From positions 62,001-126,000 of the forward strand of contig NZ_JAKGBZ010000004.1 in NCBI RefSeq assembly GCF_021556475.1: DNA of 64,000 bases, written 5' to 3'. Source of the stretch: Acidiphilium iwatense. Lineage in GTDB: Bacteria; Pseudomonadota; Alphaproteobacteria; Acetobacterales; Acetobacteraceae. Position numbers and translations under genes: made by a program. How positions within the stretch are numbered: the stretch's first letter is position 1; each line of letters opens with the position of its first letter. Below are positions 10,801 through 20,220 of the stretch, piece by piece. The notes under the pieces are model-generated. The model made no database searches, had not been told where the DNA came from, and saw only the letters and a program-made list of their open reading frames with translations.

Positions 10801-10984
10801 CGGGGCTGCGCAGATCAGCCGGCGCTCGCTGGGCACGCCGGTGTTTGCCGGCATGATCGCGGCGAGCGGGGTGGGAATATTCATCATCCCGCTGCTCTAT
10901 GTGGTGTTCCAGACCATGCGGGAACGCGCGGGGCGTAAGCGGCACAAGGCATCACAACTCGCCGAACATGTGGGCGACGATTGA
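7835..10984 (+). CDS. RND multidrug efflux permease (HAE1/AcrB family)
   Basis: 1049 residues from a GTG start, the normal AcrB length. Inner-membrane proton-driven drug pump. Seen: N-terminal [24 protein letters not shown], porter domains, the first block of membrane helices with [18 protein letters not shown] (helix 4, with the proton-relay aspartates), and the second block with [19 protein letters not shown] and its conserved lysine. The adaptor gene lies immediately upstream and no local regulator is seen. The gene ends about 30 bases before a bidirectional terminator. Substrate cannot be inferred. Confidence 0.96.
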   Translation: MIPAFFIDRPRFAVVIALILVIAGLLALTHIPVAQFPSIVPPQVQVTANYPGASAKVVEDTVAEPIEEQVNGLDHELYMSSTSANDGSYNLTVSFALGSDPNIDTVNVTNAVQQALSQLPSEVQKEGLTIRKRSSSVLAFQFFYSPGNQLTPLQISNYVTINLLDTISRVPGVGQAFVFGAQNYSMRVVFNTNRLAELGLTPSDLIGAIEDQNVQAPVGTIGLMPIGKNQQYQLSVQTQGRLSSVRQFGDIVIRGNQSGSVLRLKDVAKITLGAQSESQIDKINGNNGVAIGIFLTPGANAVATSHALEKTLARLSKRFPKGLATTTVYNSSSFVLDTIHEVEKTLGEAFLLVVLVVFLFLGSWRATIIPTVVVPVALIGTFAFLLSFGYSANTITLLALVVATGVVVDDAIVVVENVERVMMENPEMSPREAAKVAMAQIQAPIIAISLVLLSVFVPVAFIPGLSGLLFTQFAVTISIAMLISATNALTLSPALCAIFLRPQHQRRGILGRVLNGIDRARDGYSNTVTKLIRRSWLGLLVIGVFGVAVLFMTTITPGGFLPDEDQGAFFIQATLPPGASLPRTEAVADKLTKILNGFPQVQDAIAINGFSILDQATEPNALFMVAHLKPFADRTAVRDSVQAVINHVFSATANLRSANVVAFNLPPIIGLSTNGGFQYELENDSGASQQKFDSVLKAMIVSANGDKKLSHVFTTYSANNPSVYLDIDRRKAQALGVPISSIFTALQASLGGYYVNQFNVFGRVWQVNIQAAGRDRDTRNAIWRIYVRSNSGAMVSLRSLATAHTVLGPQIVSRYNDTEAAPIIGNPAPGVSSGAALTAMEKLSAKVLPAGFSYEWTSTAYLEKQASGQSGVIFALSILFAFLFLVALYESWVIPIPVLLSVVVGVFGAMLGIVLAGLTLNLYAQIGLVVLIALSAKNGILIVEFAKERREEGMSIREAAAMGARMRFRAVMMTSIAFVFGLIPLVIATGAAQISRRSLGTPVFAGMIAASGVGIFIIPLLYVVFQTMRERAGRKRHKASQLAEHVGDD

Positions 10985-11014
10985 GGTTGTACCGCGCGTC
11001 CAGATTTCGGGCAT

Positions 11015-11045
11015 AAAAAAAGCGCCGCACGAGGCGGCGCTTTTC
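11015..11045. terminator. bidirectional Rho-independent terminator
   Basis: Stem AGCGCCGC / GCGGCGCT with loop ACGAG, preceded by a run of A and followed by TTTT, so it can terminate both the RND operon (plus strand) and the convergent cold-shock gene (minus strand). Confidence 0.85.
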
Positions 11046-11061
11046 ATAATCGAAGCCCGGA

Positions 11062-11268
11062 TCAGACGGATTTCAGGTTTTCAGCGGACATCTTGCCCTG
11101 CTGGCCGCGCTGAACCTCGTACTGGACCTTCTGGCCCTCGTTCAGACGGCCGAGGCCGGACCGCTCGACCGCGGAAATATGCACGAATACGTCCTTTGAA
11201 CCGTCATCCGGCTGAATGAACCCATAACCCTTGGTCGCGTTGAACCACTTGACCGTACCAGTCGACAT
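11062..11268 (-). CDS. cold-shock domain protein (CspA family)
   Basis: 68 residues, the full length of a CspA-type protein. It contains the RNP-1 and RNP-2 nucleic-acid-binding motifs KGYGFIQP and DVFVHISAV after the canonical start [16 protein letters not shown]. These small proteins bind single-stranded RNA/DNA and relieve RNA secondary structure; whether this one is cold-induced cannot be told. It ends at the shared terminator with the RND operon. The ~150 bases upstream form its untranslated leader/promoter region. Confidence 0.95.
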   Translation of the reverse strand: MSTGTVKWFNATKGYGFIQPDDGSKDVFVHISAVERSGLGRLNEGQKVQYEVQRGQQGKMSAENLKSV

Positions 11269-11426
11269 AGCGTCTCTCCAACAAACGGCGACTCACACTG
11301 TATGAGCCAGGAAACTCTTCAACTTGGGGAGGTGTCGAATGCGAAATTCGCACAGAGGCACGCAGCAACCAGGACCGAAAAGCGCCGTGCCGGCTTTATA
11401 GGCCGGTTGGGCGGGGAAGGCCAGCG

Positions 11427-11909
11427 CTAATCGTGCCAAGGGATTCCAGCATGGCGCAGCACCTGCCGCCGGGGCCGGCACCCGGCCTTCCCGGTCGGCC
11501 GAAATCCCAGCGAGAGCAGAAACCGCCAGGAAACCACATTATCGGGATCGCATTCGGCGAAAATCGGCATGTCGCTCCGGCTCGCGATCAGCGCGACGAC
11601 CGCTTCGCGCGCATAGCCGTTGCGCTGATAGGCCGGGCCGATCCAATAGCCGATCTCGATCGCGTCGCCGCGCTCATGCGCCCCGGCGACGCCCACCAGA
11701 CGGCGATCTTCGGCTCGCCAGATGCCGTTGAAGCCGGGATCGGCGGCGATCAGCGCCCGCGCCTGGTCGATCCCGAAGGGCGCGGGGAGGAAATCGATCC
11801 GATCGATGATCGCGGGGTGATCGGTGATCGCGACCAGATCGGCGGCGTCGGCCTCGGTGAGCGGAGCGACGATCAGGCGGGCGGTTTCGATCCGTTTGCG
11901 TCGACCCAT
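11427..11909 (-). CDS. GNAT-family N-acetyltransferase (RimJ/RimL-like)
   Basis: 160 residues. It starts with the typical RIETARLIVAPLTEADAADL strand-helix of RimJ/RimL-like acetyltransferases and has the acetyl-CoA-binding region EIGYWIGPAYQRNGYAREAV followed by DPDNVVSWRFLLSLGFRPTG. It would transfer acetyl from acetyl-CoA to a small molecule or a protein N-terminus; the substrate cannot be predicted. Monocistronic by context, between the cold-shock gene and the phasin gene, on the same strand as both. Confidence 0.88.
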   Translation of the reverse strand: MGRRKRIETARLIVAPLTEADAADLVAITDHPAIIDRIDFLPAPFGIDQARALIAADPGFNGIWRAEDRRLVGVAGAHERGDAIEIGYWIGPAYQRNGYAREAVVALIASRSDMPIFAECDPDNVVSWRFLLSLGFRPTGKAGCRPRRQVLRHAGIPWHD

Positions 11910-12025
11910 GGCAAATCACCCACCAAGATTCGTCCGGTTTCGGAATATGCCCGCGCAAACGAAAACGGGCGAGCCCTTGATGGGCCCGCCCGCGTATCGG
12001 TTTGCTGCGGCGTCGCCGGAGGCGA

Positions 12026-12568
12026 TCAGAGCGCGGCGCCGAACTTCTCGACCGCGAGGGTCACGCGCGCGGTGATCGGCGCGATGGTCTGCTCGGTCAG
12101 CTTGAGCGAAGCGTCGGTCAGCTTGCCGGTCTCGGCGACCGCCTTTTCCATCATGGTGCGGGCGAAGCTGCTCTGCAGATCGACGGCTTCCTTCACCGAT
12201 TTTACCCCGGAGAGCGCTTTCGCGGTCGCGACGGTCTCCTCGACCGATGCCTGGGCGCTCGCCGCGATGTGCCTGGAAAGCCCCTGCAGGCCCGATGCGA
12301 AAATCTGTCCGGCCTTCACGAAAGCCTCGACATTGCCCTGGCCGAACGCCACCAGTTCCTCGGTCGTCTTCATCGCCTTCGCCATGCCTTCCTTCATTTT
12401 GGCCTGCTGGGCCTCGAAACCCTTTGCCGCGTTTTCCATGCCTTCCTTCACCGACGCCAGGGTCTTCTCGAACCCGGTCGTCATATAATCCTGGCCTTCC
12501 TGCACCGCCACGGCGGCAGCGTGCTGAACGGTCTCGGTCGATTTCGTCTTTACAGTCATGTCGGTCAT
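12026..12568 (-). CDS. phasin family protein (PHA granule-associated)
   Basis: 180 residues from the start MTDMTVKT; the second Met (12559) has better spacing from AAAAGG and may be the true start. An alanine/lysine/glutamate-rich, all-helical protein of Phasin_2 type (FEKTLASVKEGMENAAKGFEAQQAKM, ELVAFGQGNVEAFVKAGQIF, SSFARTMMEKAVAE). Phasins coat polyhydroxyalkanoate granules and control their size and number. A TGC-rich palindrome resembling a PhaR operator lies upstream, in keeping with this role. No other PHA gene is in the window. Confidence 0.88.
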   Translation of the reverse strand: MTDMTVKTKSTETVQHAAAVAVQEGQDYMTTGFEKTLASVKEGMENAAKGFEAQQAKMKEGMAKAMKTTEELVAFGQGNVEAFVKAGQIFASGLQGLSRHIAASAQASVEETVATAKALSGVKSVKEAVDLQSSFARTMMEKAVAETGKLTDASLKLTEQTIAPITARVTLAVEKFGAAL

Positions 12569-12690
12569 CCTTTTGCTTCGGTCTTTTGCTTCGGTTGCGG
12601 GTCCGATCGGGCCCACCACAGCCCGGCCGGTCGGCGCGTCCGTTGCAAGGGATTGCGAACATGACCGCCTCGGTATCCGGCTGCATCGCT

Positions 12691-12763
12691 TATACCGCAG
12701 TGCAGCATGAGTGACTTACGTGTACAGACACGGAAAGTCAAACATTTTTTGTGCGCTGCACAA
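12691..12763 (-). promoter_or_regulatory. candidate PhaR-type operator region upstream of the phasin gene
   Basis: Contains the palindrome TTGTGC-GCT-GCACAA at 12749-12763 and a second TGC-rich element (TGCTGCACTGCGG on the minus strand) near 12695-12707. PhaR repressors of Alphaproteobacteria bind TGC/GCA-rich inverted repeats in phasin promoters. The fit is by pattern only. Confidence 0.45.
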
Positions 12764-13005
12764 TAACGATAAAAGGACAATTCCCAGTGTTGACTTCAAT
12801 TGGGAGCCGCACTCATTGTTTCAATAAAATCAAAATCTTAGCTCTTTGGCGTTGCACTGGCTCTCTCAGATTGGAGAAGCACTGATAGCGTTTTTTTATC
12901 TTATGGCTGCATTCTTCGTTTCGGTAATGAACACCCTTGCCGCTATTTCGAAGGTCGCGCCCGTCAACGTGGTGGAAAATCGGGGGTAGCTGAAGTGACC
13001 ATGGA
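12764..13005. other. AT-rich intergenic DNA, no gene seen
   Basis: Together with the phasin upstream region this makes ~390 bases without a gene. It is AT-rich, holds only short ORFs and ends at a transposase remnant. It may be promoter DNA or decayed mobile DNA. Confidence 0.5.
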
Positions 13006-13199
13006 TCAGGCGGCTGCGACGGGCCACAGCAAAGCCTCTGGCACTGGCGTGCGGTAGCCGAGAGAGGAATGAGGCCGCAGCGTATTGTAGTAGCGGCGCC
13101 AGGATTCAATCAGGACCTTGGCTTCCTTCAGCGAATAGAAGATTTCACGGTTGAGAAGTTCATCCCGCAGCCGAGCATTCAAGTGCAGCAGCTCAGTTT
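13006..13199 (-). pseudogene. IS3-family transposase OrfB remnant (C-terminus only)
   Basis: The minus strand encodes about 60 residues ending at a stop: LNARLRDELLNREIFYSLK, then ESWRRYYNTLRPHSSLGYR and TPVPEALLW. This is the standard C-terminal end of the DDE transposase of IS3-family elements. The rest of the transposase and the terminal repeats are missing, so it is a fragment. It lies just upstream of the gsp locus. Confidence 0.85.
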
Positions 13200-13442
13200 T
13201 AGTCTGACATTTGGTGTTGGTTTTCGCAGACTGGAGCCGGTGGGCGGGGCGCGGTCTGTTCCGGACACCTGCGGCAACGTCGGCTGGCGGGTGCTGACCT
13301 ACCGGGTTCGTTAAGAGACGATCAAGCCGGCACGAGCCATGATGTTGGTGACACCCCGTTCACAAGACAGGTTTGTCCGTGATAAATCCGTTTCGAAAGC
13401 GCGCTCTTGGCGGCAACTTGGTCGTGCGGTTTGAGGTATCCG

Positions 13443-15074
13443 ATGATGCACCGCCACCCTGTCGAGACTCTGTTGTCCGCCATCGATCTTGCGCGGGTTC
13501 AGCGGCTCGCTGCCGAGAGCGGAGATCCGATCGATGTGGTCGCGACGCGGCTAGGCTTTTGCTCTGAAGTCGAGCTATTGGCGGCGTTTGCCGGGACGAC
13601 GGGTGCGCCGATCGCACAAGCAAGCCACTTTCCCGTCAACCCGGTCCTCGACGGACAGATCAATCCGGGCTTTTTGCGTCAGGCCAGGGTTCTGCCTTTG
13701 TTTCAAGACGACACGGCGGTTCATGTCGCCATGGCCAACCCTCTTGATAATGGTACCATCGAAGCCCTCGAATTCGCTGTGCGCCGGCCGGTCACTGTCA
13801 TGGTTGCGACGGCGACCGAGATCGAGGGCGCGTGGGAGAGGCTGTACAATCCCCGCAGCGCCGCGGACAACGGCCTTTTGAATGGTAATGGCGATCTCAC
13901 CGACGATGTGGAACGGTTGCGCGACCTGGCAAGCGAGGCGCCGGTTATTCGCTTCGTCAATCAATTGATTGCGCAGGCGGTCGAGATGAGGGCCTCCGAT
14001 ATACACCTCGAACCTTTCGGCAACCGGCTGCGGGTCCGGTTTCGCCTCGACGGGCGCTTGCGTGAGATGGACGATGCGCCGGATGGAAGCCGGGCCGCCA
14101 TTGTCTCCCGGCTCAAGATCATGGCCCGGCTCAACATCGCCGAACGGCGCCTCGCCCAGGATGGACGGTTCCGGATTGCTCTTCGGGGGCTCGATGTCGA
14201 TTTGCGGATCGCGACGACGCCGACCCTGCACGGTGAGGCCGTGGTCCTGCGCATTCTGGATAGCGGCCAGGTAAAACTCGATCTGGCTTCTCTCGGCTTC
14301 CCGGCCGATCGCCTTGTGGCCTGGCGCCAGCTGCTGGCCCTGCCGCATGGCATCGTCCTGGTGACCGGACCCACGGGCAGCGGCAAGACGACGACGCTCT
14401 ATGCCGGCCTGGCCGAGATCAATACCGCCGACCGGAAAATTCTTTCCATCGAGGACCCTATCGAATTACAGCTCGAAGGGGTGAATCAAGTCCAGGTAAA
14501 GCCGGCCATCGGGCTCGATTTTGCTCAAGCCCTGCGTTCCTTTCTGCGACATGATCCCGACGTCATCCTGGTTGGCGAGATCCGCGATCTTGAGACCGCG
14601 CAGACGGCCGTACAAGCGGCGCTGACCGGCCATCTTATCCTGAGCACCCTGCATACAAACGATGCGGCGAGCGCGATCACCCGCCTCGTCGATATGGGAA
14701 TCGACGACTATCTGCTGGCTTCGACGGTGCATGGAATTCTGGCGCAGCGCCTGGTGCGCAAGCTGTGCGTCCATTGCCGGCAACCCGCGGCGATCGCCAC
14801 GCCGCCCCCTGGCTACGACGGCAAGCGGTTCTTCCAGGCAGTGGGATGCGATGCCTGTAACGGAACCGGTTTTTCCGGACGGACGGTGATCTCCGAATTA
14901 CTGGGCATGTCCGATGATCTACGCCGCCTGATGATGCGGCGGGTCAGTGCCGACGAGCTTCGAAAACAAGCGATCGACCAAGGGATGACCACTCTGTATG
15001 CCGACGGTCTGACGATAGCGGCCGCGGGCATCACAACACTGGATGAGGTCATGCGCGCGTGCATGGAAAGCTGA
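13443..15074 (+). CDS. gspE: type II secretion ATPase GspE
   Basis: 543 residues from ATG 13443. The cytoplasmic hexameric ATPase powers pseudopilus assembly. N-terminal T2SSE domain, then RASDIHLEPFGNRLRVRFRL, Walker A GPTGSGKTTTLYAGL (about residue 310), Walker B region ILVGEIRDLETAQ, the His box STLHTNDA, and the tetracysteine zinc motif CVHC...CDACNGTGF characteristic of GspE/PilB. The gspF start follows 4 bases after its stop. First gene of the left half of a T2SS locus whose other half resumes at 39561. Confidence 0.95.
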   Translation: MMHRHPVETLLSAIDLARVQRLAAESGDPIDVVATRLGFCSEVELLAAFAGTTGAPIAQASHFPVNPVLDGQINPGFLRQARVLPLFQDDTAVHVAMANPLDNGTIEALEFAVRRPVTVMVATATEIEGAWERLYNPRSAADNGLLNGNGDLTDDVERLRDLASEAPVIRFVNQLIAQAVEMRASDIHLEPFGNRLRVRFRLDGRLREMDDAPDGSRAAIVSRLKIMARLNIAERRLAQDGRFRIALRGLDVDLRIATTPTLHGEAVVLRILDSGQVKLDLASLGFPADRLVAWRQLLALPHGIVLVTGPTGSGKTTTLYAGLAEINTADRKILSIEDPIELQLEGVNQVQVKPAIGLDFAQALRSFLRHDPDVILVGEIRDLETAQTAVQAALTGHLILSTLHTNDAASAITRLVDMGIDDYLLASTVHGILAQRLVRKLCVHCRQPAAIATPPPGYDGKRFFQAVGCDACNGTGFSGRTVISELLGMSDDLRRLMMRRVSADELRKQAIDQGMTTLYADGLTIAAAGITTLDEVMRACMES

Positions 15075-15078
15075 GCTG

Positions 15079-16284
15079 ATGCCACGATTCCGCTACAGTT
15101 TTGTGCGGTCCGACGGGGTTGTCGTACACGCTTCGGCGGACAGCGAGGACGCGCAGGCACTCGCCCTGCGCGTGCAGCGCGAGCACGGCTATCTGCTGCA
15201 CGCGACACCGGAACTCTCCTGGCGTGCCTGGCTTGCCCGGTTGCGGCTGACGACCGGACAGTCGTCGTTGATTTTGGCCCTGCACGAGCTGGGCAGCCTA
15301 GTCAAAGCAGGCTTACCGGTCGATCGCAGCCTCGCCGTGGTGGCCGCATTGCTACCCGACCTCGGTTTACGCGTCTCGCTGCTTCATCTGCGTGATGCCG
15401 TGCGCCGTGGAGCGACGCTGGCCGAGGCCATGGAGGCTGACCCAACGCAGTTTTCCGCCCTGCATGTCAATCTGGTCCGCGCCGGCGAAATCGGCGGCAC
15501 GCTGGACGACACGCTGCTGCGGCTTGCGGAACATTTGCGGCAGCAGAATGCGCTGCGGTCGCAGATCCAGACAGCACTGATCTACCCTGCCATTCTGGTT
15601 TTTGTCGGAATATCTGCACTGATCCTGCTGGCGACGGTGGTTCTGCCCCAGCTCGCTCCGATATTCGTGGATGCCGGACAAAAAATACCATTATCGATCC
15701 GGCTGACCCTCGGTGGAACCGCCTTCGTGCGCAACTTTGGCTGGCTGATCGCGATCGCATTAGTCGCATCCGTCCTGTTGATTCGCCGAAGCCTCGAGAG
15801 ACCGGATCTGCGGTTGCGATGGGACAGGTTCAAACTGAAGCTACCGCTGGTAGGGCCGGTAATTCTTGCGGTGCAAACCGCACGGTTTGCCCGGACGTCC
15901 GGCACGCTGCTGAAGGCCGGAATGGCGTTGCCGGCGGCTCTCGGCCTGGCCCGTCAGACGCTGACCAATCGAGCCTTGGACGAGGCTTTGCGAGTTGCCA
16001 CGCTCGGCGTCAGAGGTGGTCGCCCGCTTGCCGAGGCTCTCCTGGCCTCGGGGCTGTTCCCGGCGCTGTCGTCCCAGTTGATTTCGGTGGGGGAGGAGAC
16101 CGGCCATCTCGACGAAATGCTGTTGCACCAGGCGGAGCTGTTCGAGCGCAGCGGCGCCAAGCGTCTGGAGAATCTGGTAGCGGTCCTGGTACCCACCCTG
16201 ACCATAGCGGTCGGAGCGACCGTCGCAAGCGTGCTGGCGTCGATCCTGCTCGCCGTGATGCAGCTCAATCAGCTTGCGTCATGA
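15079..16284 (+). CDS. gspF: type II secretion inner-membrane platform protein GspF
   Basis: 401 residues from ATG 15079. Two repeated T2SSF domains (LILALHELGSLVKAGLPVDRS; RFARTSGTLLKAGMALPAA) and three membrane segments (around ALIYPAILVFVGISALILLATVVL, GWLIAIALVASVLLI and the C-terminal LTIAVGATVASVLASILLAV). It forms the platform that couples GspE to pseudopilin assembly. The stop overlaps the gspH start (ATGA), so the two are translationally coupled. Confidence 0.95.
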   Translation: MPRFRYSFVRSDGVVVHASADSEDAQALALRVQREHGYLLHATPELSWRAWLARLRLTTGQSSLILALHELGSLVKAGLPVDRSLAVVAALLPDLGLRVSLLHLRDAVRRGATLAEAMEADPTQFSALHVNLVRAGEIGGTLDDTLLRLAEHLRQQNALRSQIQTALIYPAILVFVGISALILLATVVLPQLAPIFVDAGQKIPLSIRLTLGGTAFVRNFGWLIAIALVASVLLIRRSLERPDLRLRWDRFKLKLPLVGPVILAVQTARFARTSGTLLKAGMALPAALGLARQTLTNRALDEALRVATLGVRGGRPLAEALLASGLFPALSSQLISVGEETGHLDEMLLHQAELFERSGAKRLENLVAVLVPTLTIAVGATVASVLASILLAVMQLNQLAS

Positions 16285-16658
16285 GGCACGACGCCGGGTT
16301 TACTCTGTTGGAGCTTCTGGTCGTTCTTGCGATTATGGCGCTGATGCTCGCCGCGATCCCCGGCCTGGCGCTGCCGGGCGTCAATGCGGCGATTTGGGCC
16401 GGTAAAATCCAGGCGGTCGCGTACAGGCTGGAATCTGCCCATGACCGGGCTGTGGCATCCGGACATGAAATCGTTCTCGGCGCGGCCGATTTGCAATCGG
16501 ATGGTCTGGTTGCGTCGCTGCCGAGTGCCGATTCGAAGCTAATCTTTTTTCCCGATGGCAGCGTGTCGGGAGGCCCGATCAAGTTAAAATTTCACAACGA
16601 TCGAAGAATGGTCAAAATAAACGAAGTGTCAGGACAGGTCGCATTGTCAGAGAAATAA
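16281..16658 (+). CDS. gspH: type II secretion minor pseudopilin GspH
   Basis: 125 residues. It begins MRHDAGFTLLELLVVLAIMALML: a short leader, prepilin peptidase site G|FTLLE and hydrophobic helix. The remainder has the GspH-type layout (AYRLESAHDRAVASGHEIVL, SKLIFFPDGSVSGGPIKL). It is a minor pseudopilin near the tip of the pseudopilus. It overlaps gspF by 4 bases. The T2SS gene order breaks immediately downstream; the next pseudopilin gene, gspI, lies 23 kb away. Confidence 0.88.
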   Translation: MRHDAGFTLLELLVVLAIMALMLAAIPGLALPGVNAAIWAGKIQAVAYRLESAHDRAVASGHEIVLGAADLQSDGLVASLPSADSKLIFFPDGSVSGGPIKLKFHNDRRMVKINEVSGQVALSEK

Positions 16659-16671
16659 AATATATCTTCCA

Positions 16672-17193
16672 TTATTTTACTCCACCGTCAAATAAAGCTT
16701 CGGCAGTTCTTTCGGCCGCGGCCAGATATTCGTGATTTAATTTTTGTGTATGTGAGTGATAGTCGCCAACCGCAGCAAGAATATTGCCGCGCGACTGATT
16801 TACGTACGTGCGGATGATAACGGCAGCGGCGGCAATGTTGAAGCAGGGATGGTAGATCAATTGTTCCCGTGTCGCTGAAACTGTAAGGTGCGCCCGCTCG
16901 GCCAGTGCGGGCAGCCAGATGCTGTTGATCTGCATGACGCCGAGATCGGCGGTGCCGTTCCGATCGAGCGTGACGCTGCCGACCCGTCCGCCTTCGAGTG
17001 CTTGAATCGTCGGCAGAATCCGTGGCGGAAGGCCCAGAGCGGCCGAGGCAACCAGCATGCATTTCAAATACGCGATCATTGGTATTGCCGCCGCGCGGTT
17101 CTGTTTGTTGGCGGGGGCGGATGATTGGGCTGGCAATGCGGGTGCAATTGTTGCTTTGTCATTAACTTTACGCTTGCGTATGAAGGCTAACAA
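16672..17193 (-). CDS. lytic transglycosylase domain protein (SLT/VirB1-like)
   Basis: 173 residues. Catalytic-domain features: PRILPTIQALEGG with Glu67 as the likely catalytic acid, NGTADLGVMQINSIWLPAL (the MQI(N) motif of SLT domains) and NIAAAAVIIRTYV, then GDYHSHT in place of the more common GxYNSG. A hydrophobic segment at about residues 38-55 may be a membrane anchor or signal; the basic N-terminal tail before it is unusual for a signal peptide, so a later start is possible. Such enzymes open peptidoglycan for envelope-spanning machines; here it sits divergently beside the RHS genes inside a T2SS locus. Confidence 0.85.
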   Translation of the reverse strand: MLAFIRKRKVNDKATIAPALPAQSSAPANKQNRAAAIPMIAYLKCMLVASAALGLPPRILPTIQALEGGRVGSVTLDRNGTADLGVMQINSIWLPALAERAHLTVSATREQLIYHPCFNIAAAAVIIRTYVNQSRGNILAAVGDYHSHTQKLNHEYLAAAERTAEALFDGGVK

Positions 17194-17319
17194 GGTTACC
17201 AGTTACATAATGAGATAGTTAGCCTTCTGCAAGGTTGTCGTCGCTGAGTCGCCTTCGAATACATAGCCTGTATTGAATGCATAGTCTGCGCGATCTGGGG
17301 CCCCATTCGGGGAGATTTC

Positions 17320-20220
17320 ATGCCAAAACAATTTCTGGGAGTGCGGATCTCTGGCGCGACCGGCCTGCTCTGGGCTGTGGTTTTGCTGTCGGCGCTCGGG
17401 CTTGGGACATCGCCGAAGGCGTTCGCGCAAGAGATGATTCTGCCCGGCAAGTTCAACGTATTGCCCACGGGGGCGGCGTCGTTCAGCATCCCGGTCTCGG
17501 TCCCGCCGGGAACCGGCGGCATGGTCCCGGCACTGTCGCTGGACTACTCTAGCGGCGGAGCCAATGGCCTTCTCGGTGTCGGCTGGAGCCTCGGCGGGCT
17601 GCTGGCGATCACCCGCTGTGCGCAGACCGTGGCGCAGAACGGCACTCATGGCAGCGTCACCTATGACGTTAATGTCGGGGCCGGCCAGGCGGATACCGAC
17701 CGGTTCTGCCTGAACGGCCAGCAGCTGATCGCGATCAATGGCGGGGTCTACGGCGCCGATGGCACCCAGTACCGCACCGAGCTCGAAGGATTTTCCGAGA
17801 TCATCTCGCACGGCCGGACCGGCAACAGTCCGACCTGGTTCGAGGTGCACACCAAGTCCGGCCAGATCATGGAGTTCGGCAACACGCCGGATTCGCGGGT
17901 GATGCTGGCGGGGATCGCGTCGGTCCGGACCTGGCTGGTCGACAGGATTGCCGACACTACGGGCAACTATCTCACCGTGTCTTATAACGTGAATCCAGGT
18001 GGGATCTCAGGCAACAGCGAGGTCGAGCCCAGTCAGATTCTCTATACCGGCAACAGCAACACCGGGCTGCAGCCCTATAACAAGGTGACGTTCAGCTACG
18101 CGACGCGTCCCGACATCACGCCGCTCTACACCGGTGGGGCGCTGAGCGAGATGACCCAGCGGCTGACCGACATCGAGACTTGGGCGGGATCGACTCCGGT
18201 CAGCAACTACGAGCTGACCTACCAGACCTCGGGGACCGGGCGCAGCCTGCTGTCGAGCATCCAGCTCTGCGACGGCAGCGGCACCAGCGGAACCTGCCTG
18301 CCGGCGCGGACGTTCGGTTGGCAGGCCGGAGGCGGTGGCGTGCTGGGCAATGTGATCACGACCACCGGTCCGAATTTCGGCGCGCCCCCTGATACAAACT
18401 GGACGCTGGTGGAAGGCGACTTCAACGGCGACGGCCGGGACGATTTTGCATTTATCGGCGGCTCGACGATCGACGTGCTGCTCAGCAACGGCAATGGCAC
18501 GTTCACCACCAAGACGCAGAATATCGGTTTTAATATAGGCGCGCCACCGGGGCCGGGACCATTCGGGGTCTTCACCGGCGACTTCAACGGCGACGGCCGG
18601 ACCGATTTCATTTACGTCCCCTACCCATCGGTGTTCATTCACAATACGATTAATGGCCCGATCTACATCGTCACGCACAATATATTTACATTTCTCAGCA
18701 ACGGCGACGGCACCTTCACGATGAAGTCGCAAAGCTGGGGAACGTCAGGATTGAATACCGTTCCGTCGGGGGGCAGTAAGCTCATCTCCGGCGATTTCAC
18801 CGGCAACGGCCGGACCGATTTCGCCTATGTCTATGGCAACACTATAGATAGCTATCTGAGCAATGGGGATGGAACATTTAGTCAGGTGGCAAGTACGGTC
18901 GGCAGTAACTTCGGCACACCGCCGGACAACTGGACGCCAATCTCGGGGGATTTCACCGGCAATGGCGAGACCGATTTCGCGATGGTCAGCGGCAACACGA
19001 TCGTCACCCTGCTGAGCAACGGCGACGGCACCTTCACCAGCAAAACCCAGACCATCGGCCCCAATTTCGGCACGCCGCCGACCGCGAACTGGACCCCGAT
19101 CGAGGGCGATTTCAACGGCGACGGCCTGCTGGATTTCGCGATGGTCAGCGGCAGCACGATCGAAACCTTCCTCTCCAAGGGCGACGGCACGTTCGCCAAC
19201 ACGGAACAGACGACTGCGGTCAATTTCGGCGCGCCGCCGGCCAATCACTGGACCCCGATCGAGGGTGATTTCAACGGCGACGGCAAGACTGACTTCGCCT
19301 TTATCCTCGGCAATACAAGCAACATGTTCATCTCCAACGGTGATGGCACGTTCACTCGCCAGCAGCAGACCATCGGCGGGAATTATTCGACACCGCCGAC
19401 CGACAACTGGCAGCCGGTCATGGGCAATTTCACTGGCAGCGGACTGGGAGACTTCGCCTTCGTCAGCGGCACCACGATCAACACCTATCTTGCCAATGGT
19501 TCGACGCCCGATCTGCTCACCTCGATCGGCAATGGCATCGGCGCCACGACCACGATCAGCTACGGCACCCCCGCCCTTGGCTGGGGCAGCTATTATGCCG
19601 GCTGGACCAACAGCGTCTGTTCAGCCCATCCCGCCAGCTATCCGATCATCGATATTTCCTTCCCCACCCCGGTGGTCACCAGCACGGCCAGCAGCACCGG
19701 GCTGGCCAGCGGCGGAACCTACGACTCGACTTTCGGCTATGCCTGCGGCCGCATGGATCTCTCCGGCCGCGGCTTCCTCGGCTTCACCCAGGAAACCGTG
19801 ACCGACCCGCAGACCGGGATCGTGCAGACCAGCAATTTCCTGCAGAATTTTCCCTATATCGGCCTGATTTCGTCCGAGACCAAAACGCTCGGCAGCACGG
19901 TGCTGAACAGCACCACCAATAGCTACGCCACGCTGACCGGCTCGTCCTCGCCGGCGCTGCCGTGGTCGGGAACCCAGTTCCCCTATCTCGCGCAAAGCGT
20001 GAGTGCCAGCAACGATCTCAACGGCGCCGCGCTGCCGACGATCACGACGACCTACAGCTACGATTCCTACGGCGACGCCCTGACCGTGGCGACGTCGAAA
20101 AGCCTGGGTTCGACCCAGGGATCCAGCCAGACGACGACCAATACCTATCAGGCCCCGAACACCAGCACCTGGATTCTCGGACGGCTGGTGAAGTCGGTGG
20201 TGGTGAGCACGACGCCATGA
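17320..20220 (+). CDS. TcB/SpvB-like FG-GAP repeat protein (RHS toxin cage, N-terminal half)
   Basis: 966 residues with a signal peptide (cleavage likely after SPKAFA). Residues ~45-340 form an SpvB-type domain (ASFSIPVSVPPGTGGMVPAL, GLLGVGWSLGGLLAITRC). Residues ~357-727 hold about seven FG-GAP/VCBS-type repeats of roughly 50 residues, each with a DFNGDGxxDFA-like calcium loop. After that comes a TcdB-middle-like segment (LLTSIGNGIGATTTISYG) and the first RHS-like strands. In Tc toxins TcB forms the SpvB/propeller half of the cocoon that encloses the toxin. The stop overlaps the start of the rhs gene (ATGA). The last residues flow directly into the mature start of the next protein, as if one ancestral protein had been split. 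Confidence 0.85.
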   Translation: MPKQFLGVRISGATGLLWAVVLLSALGLGTSPKAFAQEMILPGKFNVLPTGAASFSIPVSVPPGTGGMVPALSLDYSSGGANGLLGVGWSLGGLLAITRCAQTVAQNGTHGSVTYDVNVGAGQADTDRFCLNGQQLIAINGGVYGADGTQYRTELEGFSEIISHGRTGNSPTWFEVHTKSGQIMEFGNTPDSRVMLAGIASVRTWLVDRIADTTGNYLTVSYNVNPGGISGNSEVEPSQILYTGNSNTGLQPYNKVTFSYATRPDITPLYTGGALSEMTQRLTDIETWAGSTPVSNYELTYQTSGTGRSLLSSIQLCDGSGTSGTCLPARTFGWQAGGGGVLGNVITTTGPNFGAPPDTNWTLVEGDFNGDGRDDFAFIGGSTIDVLLSNGNGTFTTKTQNIGFNIGAPPGPGPFGVFTGDFNGDGRTDFIYVPYPSVFIHNTINGPIYIVTHNIFTFLSNGDGTFTMKSQSWGTSGLNTVPSGGSKLISGDFTGNGRTDFAYVYGNTIDSYLSNGDGTFSQVASTVGSNFGTPPDNWTPISGDFTGNGETDFAMVSGNTIVTLLSNGDGTFTSKTQTIGPNFGTPPTANWTPIEGDFNGDGLLDFAMVSGSTIETFLSKGDGTFANTEQTTAVNFGAPPANHWTPIEGDFNGDGKTDFAFILGNTSNMFISNGDGTFTRQQQTIGGNYSTPPTDNWQPVMGNFTGSGLGDFAFVSGTTINTYLANGSTPDLLTSIGNGIGATTTISYGTPALGWGSYYAGWTNSVCSAHPASYPIIDISFPTPVVTSTASSTGLASGGTYDSTFGYACGRMDLSGRGFLGFTQETVTDPQTGIVQTSNFLQNFPYIGLISSETKTLGSTVLNSTTNSYATLTGSSSPALPWSGTQFPYLAQSVSASNDLNGAALPTITTTYSYDSYGDALTVATSKSLGSTQGSSQTTTNTYQAPNTSTWILGRLVKSVVVSTTP

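Noticed and set aside
9332..10945. 537-codon minus-strand ORF opposite the RND pump
   Set aside because: Shadow frame of the pump gene; charged low-complexity sequence without motifs.
18390..19500. Regular DNA repeats of about 150 bases considered as CRISPR or a satellite array
   Set aside because: They are in-frame FG-GAP protein repeats of the SpvB-like gene, not short palindromic repeats with unique spacers.
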